From NCBI GenBank assembly GCA_015057305.1, contig SVES01000013.1, forward strand, positions 1 through 64,000: a stretch of 64,000 nt of DNA, written 5' to 3'. The position numbers were made by a program, and so were the translations under genes. Position 1 is the first letter of the stretch; every line of letters begins with the position of its first letter. This DNA comes from Pseudobutyrivibrio ruminis. Its GTDB lineage: Bacteria; Bacillota; Clostridia; Lachnospirales; Lachnospiraceae. The notes beneath the pieces were generated by a model that was not told the DNA's origin, ran no database searches, and was given only the letters and a program-made list of their open reading frames with translations. Of this stretch, positions 17,334-26,777 are shown piece after piece.

Positions 17334-18620
17334 CTATTCCTCCTTTTTATTCCAATAATTCCACATTAAATCAGATAAATATCTAACTTTGCTGCCTTGC
17401 AGTCCATCAATTTGATTAGCTGAATTATAGTTTGCTATTGCAACGATAATAAGGTCATATTGCACAAGCTCGGTCAGATTTTTACTAACCTTACTACCAT
17501 TAAAATATTCTACTTTTTTATCCATATAGCCAACCACTTCAATCGATGTTTCTTGTATACTTTCAAATAATCTTTTGCCAAAGTTACCTAACCCGTAAAT
17601 CACTATTTTTTTGTTATTCCCTAAAATTTTTTCCCAATTATTATTATGTTTTAGTTCTCTTAGCCCCTCACTAATAATGTATGCATCTTTAACTTTTATT
17701 AAATCCAATTTAACCTTCTGATAACTACAAATTTCATCTAAAATGTCAAGATTTTCTTTTTTATACACATAATAGATATCATTTATCGCCAAAAGGCTTT
17801 TCATTATATCTGGTTCTAAATTAACGAGAATATCTTGATAATACTCATTGTGTATTCTTGAAATTGTTTTATTCACTAATATTATATAATTATTATCTAT
17901 TGAGAATTTTAAATTAGATTTTAAACCTTCTAACAAATCTAGTGTTTTACGCGCATTTAATTGCTTATTCTGATGTCCATAGTTATATTGGTAGAATAAT
18001 ACTGGTTCTACCCAAAATCTACCTGCAATATGGAATGCATTTAAAAGAAATGGAGGATCCTGATATCTTAAAAAATCAGGAAAAAATATGCCGTTATTTA
18101 TAAGAAAATCCCGTTCATAAATAAAACTCTGAAAACAAAAATCATTTTGATAGTCTCTAAATTCAATTATCCCTCCACCTCGTGATATTATGTCATCTTC
18201 ATTATCAAATAAAGGAAAACGTTCCTCCTTGCCCATATAATTCCATTTACGCAAACTACCACAAATTGACATTTTTTTTGAAACAGCAGCATTGTACATT
18301 CTATTTAAGGCATCTTTATCAACGTAAATATCATCAGCATCTAAAAATGCAATATATTCGCCATATGCTTCCATAATACCCATGTTTCGCGCAGAACCAG
18401 AGCCATTGTGATTTTGATGGAATAATCTAATATTTCCGTATTTTTCTTTGCATTTATCTAAAAAAAGCTGTGTTTCGTCTGTTGAACCATCATCAATACA
18501 TAACACTTCTATTTCATTAAGATTTTGCTCTTCTGCTGATTCTATGGCTTTTAATATTTTCTCTCCTGCATTATAAATAGGAATTATAATTGAAACCTTA
18601 ATCATCTTTTTATCTTCCAT
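17334..18620 (-). CDS. Glycosyltransferase family 2 with C-terminal Rossmann module
   Basis: A 428-residue protein in reversed order from its neighbours. The GT-A domain is N-terminal (VSIIIPIYNAGEKILKAI, VLCIDDGSTDETQLF, YIAFLDADDIYVDKD), and the Rossmann module is C-terminal (IVIYGLGNFGKRLFESI, then VVGYMDKKVEYFNG). Two starts are possible, ATG at 18620 and ATG at 18605 (MIKVSIII); neither has a strong ribosome binding site. It is probably the second stage in the same operon as the two genes that follow. Confidence 0.8.
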   Translation of the reverse strand: MEDKKMIKVSIIIPIYNAGEKILKAIESAEEQNLNEIEVLCIDDGSTDETQLFLDKCKEKYGNIRLFHQNHNGSGSARNMGIMEAYGEYIAFLDADDIYVDKDALNRMYNAAVSKKMSICGSLRKWNYMGKEERFPLFDNEDDIISRGGGIIEFRDYQNDFCFQSFIYERDFLINNGIFFPDFLRYQDPPFLLNAFHIAGRFWVEPVLFYQYNYGHQNKQLNARKTLDLLEGLKSNLKFSIDNNYIILVNKTISRIHNEYYQDILVNLEPDIMKSLLAINDIYYVYKKENLDILDEICSYQKVKLDLIKVKDAYIISEGLRELKHNNNWEKILGNNKKIVIYGLGNFGKRLFESIQETSIEVVGYMDKKVEYFNGSKVSKNLTELVQYDLIIVAIANYNSANQIDGLQGSKVRYLSDLMWNYWNKKEE

Positions 18621-18785
18621 ACTTCTTATATTAACATGTTAATTCTTCTTCATTTATCTGTATATGTTTTCCACTATTACTCTAGAAAAAGTATTTAAAA
18701 TTGCTAACTTCTTCTTGAATCATTTTATATTCTTTTTACTATATATAAACATGTCTCTCTATTAACCCCTCAATAGCTTACCCAT

Positions 18786-20033
18786 TTATTGCAGCCCAGC
18801 ATCAATTTCCCGCCAATTATCCGTACATGTACAATAATTACAAACAGTTCCTCGTGGAAACAGAGAAAAACTTTTTAATTTTTCTCTATCACACAAAGTA
18901 ATGTCTACAAAATTATTTTCATCTTTACATATCCCTAAATCATATAGTGCTGCAGCTCTTGCACACAAATATAATTTTCCATTTGATAAAGTTTTACACA
19001 CCTTAGGCGACGCGCACTTATAGTTCGTCATTAATTCCTCATAAGGAGTCATTTGCCTTGCCATAGTATCATTAGAATCATGCCATATTAGCTCATCTAG
19101 TATCTCAAATTTAATTTCGTTGTTTTTTAATCTATTAATCAATTCATTTAATCTTGTGGATTTAGGATACTTGCTAACTCTGACTAGAACTTTATTCTTC
19201 TTTAACTGTTCTAAAACCCGTTCTGAAGGCACAATAGTCCCATTTGTCGTCAACTCTATCCTATCAATCTTTGCCATTTTCCTTAATTGTTCCAAGATTG
19301 TAACTAAATCTGGATAAAGAAATGGTTCTCCACCTAATAATTCCATTACCATTATTCTATCAACCTTATCAGAAAGGCTGTTTATATCCTTAATAATCCT
19401 GCTTTTATTAAAATGTTTAGGCGCGGTAAATTTAGGCATCAGATTATTACATCCTTTGCATTTCAATGTACATTTTTGTGTTAATTGAACAACAACTCTT
19501 GGAATCACTATTTTGGAGTCATCTTCAATATCTGCTAATATTTTTGCATAATATTCATGATAAGAAGAGGATTCTTTTTCTATTTCATTTATATGGCAGT
19601 ATCGTTCCACTTCTTCCCCAACTGCATCTAAGAGATAGTGCTGTTTAGTTGTAGTCCTTATTGTTTCTCTTTTATAGCCAAGCCATAATATCTTCCCCTG
19701 CTTCACATTCATGCTTAAGAGCAACTTGTTAATAGATTTAGCCGTTAGCATATCAGCAACTGCAATTAACACATAATCATATTGATATTCTTTAATGGCA
19801 TTTATGGGTACAACTTCTAATCCCCAACTGTTATACATTTCTGCTTTTTGGTCAACCCACGCGACAATGTTACAATACTCCGTATACATTAATTGCATAT
19901 AATAAGCTTGCCCCACATCTCCTGCCCCATATAATACAATATTTGAGCCTTTAGGAATTTGAGAGTATGGTACCACCCAATCTTTTGACATATAAAATTG
20001 CTTTTCATAGTTTTCAAAGTCATTTCTTATCAT
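18786..20033 (-). CDS. Radical SAM protein with N-terminal Rossmann module and SPASM-like C-terminus
   Basis: A 415-residue protein. Residues 30-115 form the recurring module (NIVLYGAGDVGQAYYMQ, then VAWVDQKAEMYNS). Residues about 180-330 are a radical SAM core: VQLTQKCTLKCKGCNNLMP gives the CxxxCxxC iron-sulfur site, and MELLGGEPFLYPDL is the GGE motif that binds S-adenosylmethionine. The C-terminus has extra Cys (MTNYKCASPKVCKTL, YLCARAAAL, GTVCNYCTC), suggesting an auxiliary cluster. In glycan clusters such enzymes may epimerise, dehydrate or modify a sugar or a peptide. The substrate is unknown. A second, broken homologue lies at 21379-22494. Confidence 0.85.
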   Translation of the reverse strand: MIRNDFENYEKQFYMSKDWVVPYSQIPKGSNIVLYGAGDVGQAYYMQLMYTEYCNIVAWVDQKAEMYNSWGLEVVPINAIKEYQYDYVLIAVADMLTAKSINKLLLSMNVKQGKILWLGYKRETIRTTTKQHYLLDAVGEEVERYCHINEIEKESSSYHEYYAKILADIEDDSKIVIPRVVVQLTQKCTLKCKGCNNLMPKFTAPKHFNKSRIIKDINSLSDKVDRIMVMELLGGEPFLYPDLVTILEQLRKMAKIDRIELTTNGTIVPSERVLEQLKKNKVLVRVSKYPKSTRLNELINRLKNNEIKFEILDELIWHDSNDTMARQMTPYEELMTNYKCASPKVCKTLSNGKLYLCARAAALYDLGICKDENNFVDITLCDREKLKSFSLFPRGTVCNYCTCTDNWREIDAGLQ

Positions 20034-20053
20034 TAATGTATCACCTAGTATTA

Positions 20054-21343
20054 TTAAATCATTCTTGCATTATGCTGCACTAATATATCAAATACCTGCT
20101 TCTTATTGTGGTCATTTAATCCTAAAACAAAAAGTGTAGAGTCATTGATATCTATATCATCTATCCCATTTACACTCTTTCCTAATAACAAACTAGGATT
20201 CATTTGCTTATCTGTAACAACAAATCCCTTAATAAGAATATCGCCATCTTGTAATTGCAATGCTATGTTTTTAGCTTCCACTCCAGCTCCATAAATATAT
20301 ACTTTTTTCCCAAGCGCCTCTTTCCTTATATAATCATAATAATCTTCACATTTTTTTGCCTGCATTACAGCCATTTTATTGAATATAATTCTAGACGACT
20401 TGCCAAAAAGCTTTGTTAGTTCCTCAGCCTTTTTCAAGCATTCATCAACTGTCACAGGCTTATTCTCATAAAAAGCTTGCTCGCAAAGAGCCATTTGCAT
20501 TTTTTCAGTTTGGCATTTATATTTATTTACTGTTTCACTATTAAATAGCTCATAATATTTATAAAATCTTGTTCTATAATCTAATACAAAATCCTTATCA
20601 TTATTGAATCTTTCATTCCAGGACCCAGCATGCATATAATTTCTTACTGCCCAGCATTTATCTAAATAGTATATTCTGCCATTATTATTTAGATGGAATC
20701 TTATAGAATCATCCCCAACTGGACATTCTAAATAAGCTTTGCTATTAATCGCATCTCTTGCATCTTCAACACGATAAAAAAATGATGCTGTAGGTGGTCT
20801 ACCATTTTTACAAAAGAATACTTCGTCATCATCAACAATACCTGTTTCCATATCAAATATTTGTGGTACAATCTCACTAATGCTAACTCTTATAGCATTA
20901 TGAAAACACATTGAAATTTCATCGTTTTCCTCAAGAATATCGTATTGCCGCTGAAGTTTTTTAGGATATATCCAATAATCATCGCCTTCACATAAAGCAA
21001 TATATCTACCATTCACAATTTCATTTTTTAATCTAGTTCTCATCATTCTGCCATTAGCTGTGTTATAGGTGTTTTTTTTTGCAATATAGGCTTTTATAAT
21101 ATCAGGGTATTCAGCAGCATATCTTCTAACAATGTCAGATGTTCCATCAGTTGATGCATCATCAAAAACTATTACTTCATACTTGAATGTTGTTTCCTGA
21201 TTTATAAACCCTAGTAATGCCTTTTCTATAAAATTTACATGATTGTATGTAAGACACCAAATAGTAACATCTATCCCGTCAATATTATTTTCTGTATTGT
21301 GTGTCTCAAATTTAAAAAAATTTTGTAAACTAATATCAAGCAT
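20054..21343 (-). CDS. Glycosyltransferase family 2 with C-terminal Rossmann module
   Basis: A 429-residue protein. The GT-A domain holds VTIWCLTYNHVNFIEKAL, VIVFDDASTDGTSDIV and YIALCEGDDYWIYPKKL. The C-terminal 90 residues are the island's Rossmann module (KVYIYGAGVEAKNIALQL, then IKGFVVTDKQMN). The track starts at 21406 inside the upstream gene, but AAAGGAGTGCTGAAACAG precedes the ATG at 21343, which I choose; the spacing is a little long. It lies between the two radical SAM genes, suggesting they serve the same glycan. Confidence 0.8.
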   Translation of the reverse strand: MLDISLQNFFKFETHNTENNIDGIDVTIWCLTYNHVNFIEKALLGFINQETTFKYEVIVFDDASTDGTSDIVRRYAAEYPDIIKAYIAKKNTYNTANGRMMRTRLKNEIVNGRYIALCEGDDYWIYPKKLQRQYDILEENDEISMCFHNAIRVSISEIVPQIFDMETGIVDDDEVFFCKNGRPPTASFFYRVEDARDAINSKAYLECPVGDDSIRFHLNNNGRIYYLDKCWAVRNYMHAGSWNERFNNDKDFVLDYRTRFYKYYELFNSETVNKYKCQTEKMQMALCEQAFYENKPVTVDECLKKAEELTKLFGKSSRIIFNKMAVMQAKKCEDYYDYIRKEALGKKVYIYGAGVEAKNIALQLQDGDILIKGFVVTDKQMNPSLLLGKSVNGIDDIDINDSTLFVLGLNDHNKKQVFDILVQHNARMI

Positions 21344-21378
21344 CTGTTTCAGCACTCCTTTAGACCGATTAAAAATAC

Positions 21379-22191
21379 TCAAAGTGTTGATTCCCATTTC
21401 ACCCATTTATGTTCCATAGGACAATAGCCACACAGTTTATTAGCTCGTTCTAACAATTCCAACGCATCCCACCCTGATATATTAATTTGTCCTAATAAAT
21501 CAATTGTATTATCTTGATATGAACCTTTGCATGCGGTTTGCTTTTCTAGCATCTCGCATATAGTTGGAATCGCACCACACATCATAAGCTTACCATTTTT
21601 TAATGTGTGGCAATGAGCACTAGCACAATTTGCAAATATTGATTTATACATTTCATCAAACTCAGGTTCTCGATTAATTCGTTCCATAAAGTATTCAATT
21701 GGTTTACCAATTTGCAACCTCAAATCATACTCATAAATTTTTTCTGTGATTAAATCAATTTGATTTCTAGTCGGAGGATATTGCGATATTTGTATAATAG
21801 CATTGTTGTTTCTTATACTTTTTAGTATTCTGTCATTTACCTTAGGTATTAATAATCCATTTGTAACAATGCACAATTCAGAATTTGGAAAATATGATCT
21901 CGCTGTGCTTATATACCAATCCAAATCATCAACAACAAATGGTTCTCCACCCATCAATCGAATCCGCCTAATGTTAGAAAACAGTCTATTCAATGTCTCA
22001 AATGATTTTTCAAATTCCTCTCTATTTGTTTTGTCGAGTTTTGTCACCAAATCAGACTTATGACCACAATTTCTACATTTTAAATTACAAAAACTAGTTA
22101 CATCATGTTCTATATATGATAGTTCAGGTTTGACATCTTCAAAATATCGTATATACGATTTAAATTCTCCATCATTATCTATAATCGGTAA
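21379..22191 (-). pseudogene. Radical SAM domain cut off from its N-terminus by an in-frame stop
   Basis: The track gives 223 residues from a GTG at 22050, but the frame stays open to 22191 and encodes the missing iron-sulfur site SFCNLKCRNCGHKSDL. Downstream are RIRLMGGEPFVVDDLDW and Cys-rich ends (FANCASAHCHTLKNG, RANKLCGYCPMEHK). Without the upstream part the radical SAM core lacks a start codon: the first codons after the stop are TTA CCG ATT ATA. The upstream ORF 22192-22494 is in the same frame and ends in TAA exactly here. The intact paralogue at 18786-20033 has both parts joined, so this is most simply one 371-codon gene broken by one nonsense codon. Reading-through or an ATT start after the GGAGGATAA is a less likely alternative. 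Confidence 0.8.
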
Positions 22192-22494
22192 TTATCCTCC
22201 AAATACATATCTATCTGGAACAAATATATCTTTTTTAAACCAGGGTAACAAAGACATAACCATTTCTTGTGCAACTTGAAAGTTTTCTACGGCTACAACA
22301 ATTGCCTCTACCTGTTTTTGCCAGTCATCCTGAAACAAATTAACATCAACAACAGGAAGTCCAGGTTTATTCCAATCATGTCCATTTACATTATTATCAA
22401 TATACACTATAGGTTCATATTTGTTTGTTTTCTCCAGTTCTTTAAATATATATTTCCCAAAATTTCCTGCACCATATATTGCTATTCTTCTCAT
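22192..22494 (-). CDS. Rossmann module, N-terminal part of the split radical SAM gene
   Basis: A 100-residue ORF, RIAIYGAGNFGKYIFKEL followed by IVYIDNNVNGHDWN and VEAIVVAVENFQ, the same module as in six other proteins of the island. It stops at a TAA whose next codons continue in frame into the radical SAM domain. A single change of that TAA to a sense codon such as GAA would restore a protein with the layout of the 18786-20033 gene. The small domain may still be translated alone. Confidence 0.75.
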   Translation of the reverse strand: MRRIAIYGAGNFGKYIFKELEKTNKYEPIVYIDNNVNGHDWNKPGLPVVDVNLFQDDWQKQVEAIVVAVENFQVAQEMVMSLLPWFKKDIFVPDRYVFGG

Positions 22495-22556
22495 AAAACA
22501 CCTAACAACCTTCTGAGTTTCCTATCAAGATTCATTTTTTTACAAAATACTATTTT

Positions 22557-23624
22557 TCATTCATATTTAATATATTCGATTAGCCCTGATAAGTAGCCTC
22601 TTTCTTCAAAACTTTTTTTATTCTCACTAATCTTACGTTTGATTTCTTCTCTATCGCTTGGTTCTTGAACTGAGACCCATATAATATCCTGTCTATTTTC
22701 ATCTATAGTCAGCATGTAATTTGTCGATTTCCTTGGGAAATAATAAACACCATCTTTTTTCTCATAGGAATAATATTTACTTCCGATTTTTAACCATGCA
22801 TCAGACTGTGTATAATGATAGTCTTCTGGGTAATCTCCATATTTGTATACAGTACCATCATATTTAATACAAATAATATTATCTTCTGTTCTTGGCAGCA
22901 CATATAATTTATCCTTTAATGGAATCATCATTCCTCTGATTAGGTCGCAAGAATTATCTTTTTTTAAGTCTATATAATCTATCTTCTCGTTCCCATCCCA
23001 AATTATTATATTTTTCTCACATAATATATATATTTTTTGATTATAAACTGTCGCATCCTGCATATTATCTAATGAAAACGGCATTTTTTCCATACTCATA
23101 ACATTTTCTTTAAAGTCATATTTATAATAGCTACTTCCAAATGAGGTAAAGAAAAACATCTCATCATCTAATTTACATCCACGCATATTCTTCTTGTCAA
23201 CATTAGGAAGAAAGGAAATCCTCTTATAATCACCACTTTCGCAAAGAATAATTACTTCATCAGCATTCCTTCTAAAAAGATATAAATGATTGTTCCATTT
23301 TTCTAGACTAATAAAACTTGCAGTTGCTTTTTCATCTTCATAAATATCAGTGATTACATTTAATTCTATATCATAGTAAGCAACAATCATTGGTGACCAA
23401 CTAATAATAAAGAGCGTCTTATTTAATAAAACTAAGTATCCAACACCCCTTTTTTGAATCTGTTCAATATTTTTAATTTTTGAACTATACATAGTTTGCC
23501 GCGTGCTCAAATCAGTTTTCCAAAATGCACCATTTGCGTAAAATATCAAACTATTATCAATAATTACATGATCATTACATATCCATTTTTCACCATCGAG
23601 CATTTCCATTTCACCTACTTCCAT
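22557..23624 (-). CDS. Uncharacterised protein, probably a beta-propeller
   Basis: A 355-residue protein without signal peptide or membrane segment. It is built of short repeating strands with recurrent aromatic and turn residues (YKYDFKENVM, IYILCEKNIIIWDG, LYVLPRTEDNIICIKYDG), as in Kelch or WD-like propellers. No enzyme motif is visible. Several ATGs are possible at the N-terminus; 23603 has the best-spaced AGGTG, while the track uses 23624. It overlaps the 72-residue ORF upstream by 10 bp. Such propeller proteins recur in Lachnospiraceae glycan islands, but I do not know their role. Confidence 0.6.
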   Translation of the reverse strand: MEVGEMEMLDGEKWICNDHVIIDNSLIFYANGAFWKTDLSTRQTMYSSKIKNIEQIQKRGVGYLVLLNKTLFIISWSPMIVAYYDIELNVITDIYEDEKATASFISLEKWNNHLYLFRRNADEVIILCESGDYKRISFLPNVDKKNMRGCKLDDEMFFFTSFGSSYYKYDFKENVMSMEKMPFSLDNMQDATVYNQKIYILCEKNIIIWDGNEKIDYIDLKKDNSCDLIRGMMIPLKDKLYVLPRTEDNIICIKYDGTVYKYGDYPEDYHYTQSDAWLKIGSKYYSYEKKDGVYYFPRKSTNYMLTIDENRQDIIWVSVQEPSDREEIKRKISENKKSFEERGYLSGLIEYIKYE

Positions 23625-23833
23625 CTGTCATAGCACCAATCTATGTACTCAGAAATGTATACTTCCAAATCCATATTTTCGTGAAATTTTAAATTTGACT
23701 GTCTACGAATTTCTATATCTGATTTCCACCAACTTAACCCAAAAATTCTTGCAATCTGAGGATAAACCGGCATTTCGTCCCACCCCAAATGCAATGAGCA
23801 ATTTGCATCTTTTTCATTTATCCCTTTTTCCAC
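23615..23833 (-). CDS. Small uncharacterised protein
   Basis: A 72-residue ORF that overlaps the propeller gene by 10 bp. It begins at a GTG with no clear ribosome binding site. The sequence is Trp-rich (GLSWWKSDIEIRRQ, YIDWCYDRWK) and looks like a C-terminal fragment of a longer protein. I do not recognise it. It may be a remnant or a small partner of the propeller protein. Confidence 0.4.
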   Translation of the reverse strand: MEKGINEKDANCSLHLGWDEMPVYPQIARIFGLSWWKSDIEIRRQSNLKFHENMDLEVYISEYIDWCYDRWK

Positions 23834-23866
23834 CTGTTATTTTGATGTTGTGGATAAATAATCATT

Positions 23867-24724
23867 TTATTCTGTAAACTGTCTAATTGCATTTTTGCAC
23901 TTTTTTAACATAGGCGGTCCAATCATTTTTCCGCCAACTAGTATGATATTTTTATTATTTTTTATGGCATCTTCTTCAGCGTCTATTACTCGTTCAGCCA
24001 TTTCTATCTGTTCTTCATCTGGCATATATGCCTTATTGCAAGCATCTATTTGTATAGGATGCAATAATAGCCTACCGGCAAATCCATTCTTATATGATTC
24101 CTGCGACTTTTTTAAAAATGCATCCTGATTCTTATAATCTATAAATGGTGTATCTATAGGTTTAATTTTTTCCTTTCTTGCTGCATTTACAATTGCTGAT
24201 CTAGGCATAATAAATGCTTCTTCATTATATGTAACTATTGACCCTATATCATTTAGATAGTCTTCTCCACCAAAGCATATAGCCACAAGTCTTTTACTTG
24301 CACGTGCAATTTCATTTACTCTTGCCACAGCACTAGCTGTTTCGATTAATGGTGCTAGAGAAATTTTATTATCTGGTAGTCCATTTTTTCTTTCAAAAAA
24401 TAGTAATAGTCTATCTAAATATTCAATATCTTTTTCGTCATTTATTTTACTAGGCATAATCCCATCGATACCTGGAAGAATCACTTTAGAAATATCTTCA
24501 ATAAAATTAATGGAGTTTATTTCATTTATCCTTATGAAAACTGTTTTTCCTTCTAATAAATCTTTTTTGCTATAATCAATGATTTGAAGTCTTGCTTCTT
24601 CCTTCAGTTCCTGCGATACCGAATCTTCCAAATCTAAAATTAATGCATCTACATCTGAATCTAATCCTTTATCGATATACCTTGTTTTATTAGCCGGTAT
24701 AAATAGCATACTTCTCAGTTTCAT
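23867..24724 (-). CDS. CitE-like HpcH/HpaI family lyase
   Basis: A 285-residue CitE-like enzyme; relatives cleave or form citryl-, malyl- or beta-methylmalyl-CoA. Motifs: LRSMLFIPANKTRYIDKG, ALILDLEDSV (metal Asp/Glu), VFIRINEINS (substrate Arg), ISLAPLIETASAVARVNEI (catalytic Glu), AICFGGEDYLNDIG and RLLLHPIQIDACN. It is followed at 15 bp by an acyl-CoA carboxyltransferase gene upstream and a MaoC gene further up, forming an acyl-CoA subcluster in a glycan island. A stand-alone citrate lyase is unlikely because CitD and CitF are absent. I infer it makes or cleaves a hydroxyacyl-CoA used to decorate a sugar. Confidence 0.82.
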   Translation of the reverse strand: MKLRSMLFIPANKTRYIDKGLDSDVDALILDLEDSVSQELKEEARLQIIDYSKKDLLEGKTVFIRINEINSINFIEDISKVILPGIDGIMPSKINDEKDIEYLDRLLLFFERKNGLPDNKISLAPLIETASAVARVNEIARASKRLVAICFGGEDYLNDIGSIVTYNEEAFIMPRSAIVNAARKEKIKPIDTPFIDYKNQDAFLKKSQESYKNGFAGRLLLHPIQIDACNKAYMPDEEQIEMAERVIDAEEDAIKNNKNIILVGGKMIGPPMLKKCKNAIRQFTE

Positions 24725-24738
24725 ATCTCACCTTCATT

Positions 24739-26292
24739 TTATAATGATATATTCCCGTGTTTTTTTTCATTAATATTTGAAATTGTTTTATTATTGAATC
24801 CATCAAATACACCTATTAATGTTTGACGCGTATCTTCCGGTAATATAATCTTATCAATCATTCCGCATGATGCTGCAAAGTATGGAGTCAAATACTTTTC
24901 TCTATATTTTTCTACCTCCATATTTCTCCTCTTTTCAGGATTATCGTCATTTTCAATTTGTCTTTTTAATATAACATCGACAGCTCCATCTGCCCCCATC
25001 ACTGCTAATTCAGCAATTGGCCATGCAAGTACATAATCAGCGCCTATGCCCTTACTATTCATTGCACAATATGCCCCACCATATCCTTTTCGCATAATTA
25101 GAGATACTCTTGGGACTGTTGCTTCCGAAAATGCATATAGCATTTTACAGCCATGTCTCAATATGCCTTTTCTTTCCTGTTTTTTTCCAGGATAAAATCC
25201 AGGAACGTCCACTAATACTAATAAAGGAATATTATAACAATCACATAGTCTAACGAATCTTGCACATTTATCAGCTGCATCACAGTCAAGCGCTCCACCA
25301 ATTACTTTGGGTTGATTCGCAACTATGCCAATAGTTCTTTTGTTTAGTTTTCCAAATCCAATAACAATATTAGGTGCAAATTCTTCTTGAAATTCAAAAA
25401 AGCTATCACTATCCAATACCCTTCTTATTACTTCCTTAACATCATAACTATGTCTTGTATTTTCAGGTACAATCTCTTCTATCTCTTTTGCTCTTATTGC
25501 TTCATTTGTTTTGTTACGCTTGTCGTTTTGATTAATATTTACGTTGTAAATATAACCTATAGTTTCCTTCACCTTCTCAATACATTCAGAGTCATTTTCG
25601 CACACTAAATGTGCTTGGCCACTATATCTCGAATGTATTTCACTTCCCCCCAGCTCATCCATTGTCACTTTCTCTCCAGTCAAAGCCTCTATTACCTTCG
25701 GGCCTGTAATAAAAAACTGACTAGTCACCTTTGTCATAAATACAAAGTCACACATCGCAGGTGAATAACTTGAACCGCCTGCGCAATTGCCCATTATTGC
25801 TGCAATTTGCGGTATAAGTCCCGATGCTTTTGTGTTTAGATAAAATAATCTACTATAGGCATCTAGGGAAAGTATCCCCTCTTCTATTCTTGCTCCACCA
25901 CTATCGCACAAAAATATCATTGGGCACTTGTTGTCTATTGCCATTTCAAGGGTTCTGCATATCTTTCTTAAATGTGTCTCTCCCCCTGACCCGCCTCTTA
26001 CAGTACTATCTTGAGAAACAGCAAAGCATTTCACTCCATTTATGCTTCCATAACCAGCAATAACGCCGTCTCCTATTATTCGCTTACTATTTAATTCTTC
26101 TAAATCGATATGAGTCACAACATATTTTTCAATCTCCGTATACTTTCCGTCATCAAAAAGCATCCCCATTCTTTCACGTGCAGATAATTTACCTAATGAA
26201 TGGATTTTATTTATTCTTTCGACTCTACTTTCCTCAGAAGAACTCGCTTCATTTTCAAAATATCTTTGTCTTACTTCGCTGTTCCAGCTCAT
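24739..26292 (-). CDS. Acyl-CoA carboxylase carboxyltransferase subunit (PccB/MmdA type)
   Basis: A 517-residue biotin-dependent carboxyltransferase. It transfers carboxyl between biotin and an acyl-CoA such as propionyl-CoA. Motifs: GKLSARERMGMLFDDG, FAVSQDSTVRGGSGGETH, FLCDSGGARIEEGI, MGNCAGGSSYSPAMCDFVFM, then VDVPGFYPGKKQERKGILRH and LIMRKGYGGAYCAM of the second half. Length matches PccB. No biotin carboxylase or biotin carrier gene is in the window, so it depends on subunits elsewhere or acts as a decarboxylase part. It lies between the CitE-like and MaoC genes with gaps of 10-15 bp. Confidence 0.88.
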   Translation of the reverse strand: MSWNSEVRQRYFENEASSSEESRVERINKIHSLGKLSARERMGMLFDDGKYTEIEKYVVTHIDLEELNSKRIIGDGVIAGYGSINGVKCFAVSQDSTVRGGSGGETHLRKICRTLEMAIDNKCPMIFLCDSGGARIEEGILSLDAYSRLFYLNTKASGLIPQIAAIMGNCAGGSSYSPAMCDFVFMTKVTSQFFITGPKVIEALTGEKVTMDELGGSEIHSRYSGQAHLVCENDSECIEKVKETIGYIYNVNINQNDKRNKTNEAIRAKEIEEIVPENTRHSYDVKEVIRRVLDSDSFFEFQEEFAPNIVIGFGKLNKRTIGIVANQPKVIGGALDCDAADKCARFVRLCDCYNIPLLVLVDVPGFYPGKKQERKGILRHGCKMLYAFSEATVPRVSLIMRKGYGGAYCAMNSKGIGADYVLAWPIAELAVMGADGAVDVILKRQIENDDNPEKRRNMEVEKYREKYLTPYFAASCGMIDKIILPEDTRQTLIGVFDGFNNKTISNINEKKHGNISL

Positions 26293-26301
26293 ACATATCC
26301 C

Positions 26302-26757
26302 TCAATCATTCTTTTTCTTAATCAGAACATGCCGTCTAAATGACATGACTTTATCTCCATTTTGGTTATAGGCTTCAGTTTCAACATATATTATTCCTCT
26401 ATCCTCTTTAGACTTAGATTCTCTGCAATCTAATACCGTCGACTTAGCATAAATTGTATCTCCTATAAACACTGGTGCTAAATGTTTAACATATTCATAA
26501 TCTAAATTAGCAATAGCTTTTCCACTAATATCAGGCACAGTTATTCCTACAACTAAACTGAATACTAATGTTCCAACTACAAGTATCTTCCCATGTTGTT
26601 GTTTTGAAGCATAGTCAACATTTGTATGAACGGGGTGATGATTCATAGTTATCAATGAAAACAAGTTATTATCACTTTCAAAAATTGTTTTTGATAACGA
26701 ATGAACTATTTCCTCTCCAGGTGTAAACTCTTCGAAATATCTTCCCAAATCACTCAT
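26302..26757 (-). CDS. MaoC family hotdog-fold hydratase
   Basis: A 151-residue MaoC-like protein. It begins LGRYFEEFTPGEEIVHSL and carries the hydratase region FSLITMNHHPVHTNVDYA, with Asp and His in the usual place; VFIGDTIYAKSTVLDCRE follows. Relatives hydrate enoyl-CoA or mesaconyl-CoA. Together with the CitE-like and carboxyltransferase genes it could build or hydrate a branched hydroxyacyl-CoA. The ATG follows TAGGAGAATAAA, and the gene is 9 bp from the carboxyltransferase gene. Confidence 0.83.
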   Translation of the reverse strand: MSDLGRYFEEFTPGEEIVHSLSKTIFESDNNLFSLITMNHHPVHTNVDYASKQQHGKILVVGTLVFSLVVGITVPDISGKAIANLDYEYVKHLAPVFIGDTIYAKSTVLDCRESKSKEDRGIIYVETEAYNQNGDKVMSFRRHVLIKKKND

Positions 26758-26777
26758 TTTATTCTCCTACACATTTC

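Noticed and set aside
24739-26292. Carboxyltransferase as a sign of a complete propionyl-CoA carboxylase operon
   Set aside because: No biotin carboxylase or biotin carrier gene is present in the window, so only the carboxyltransferase subunit can be called.
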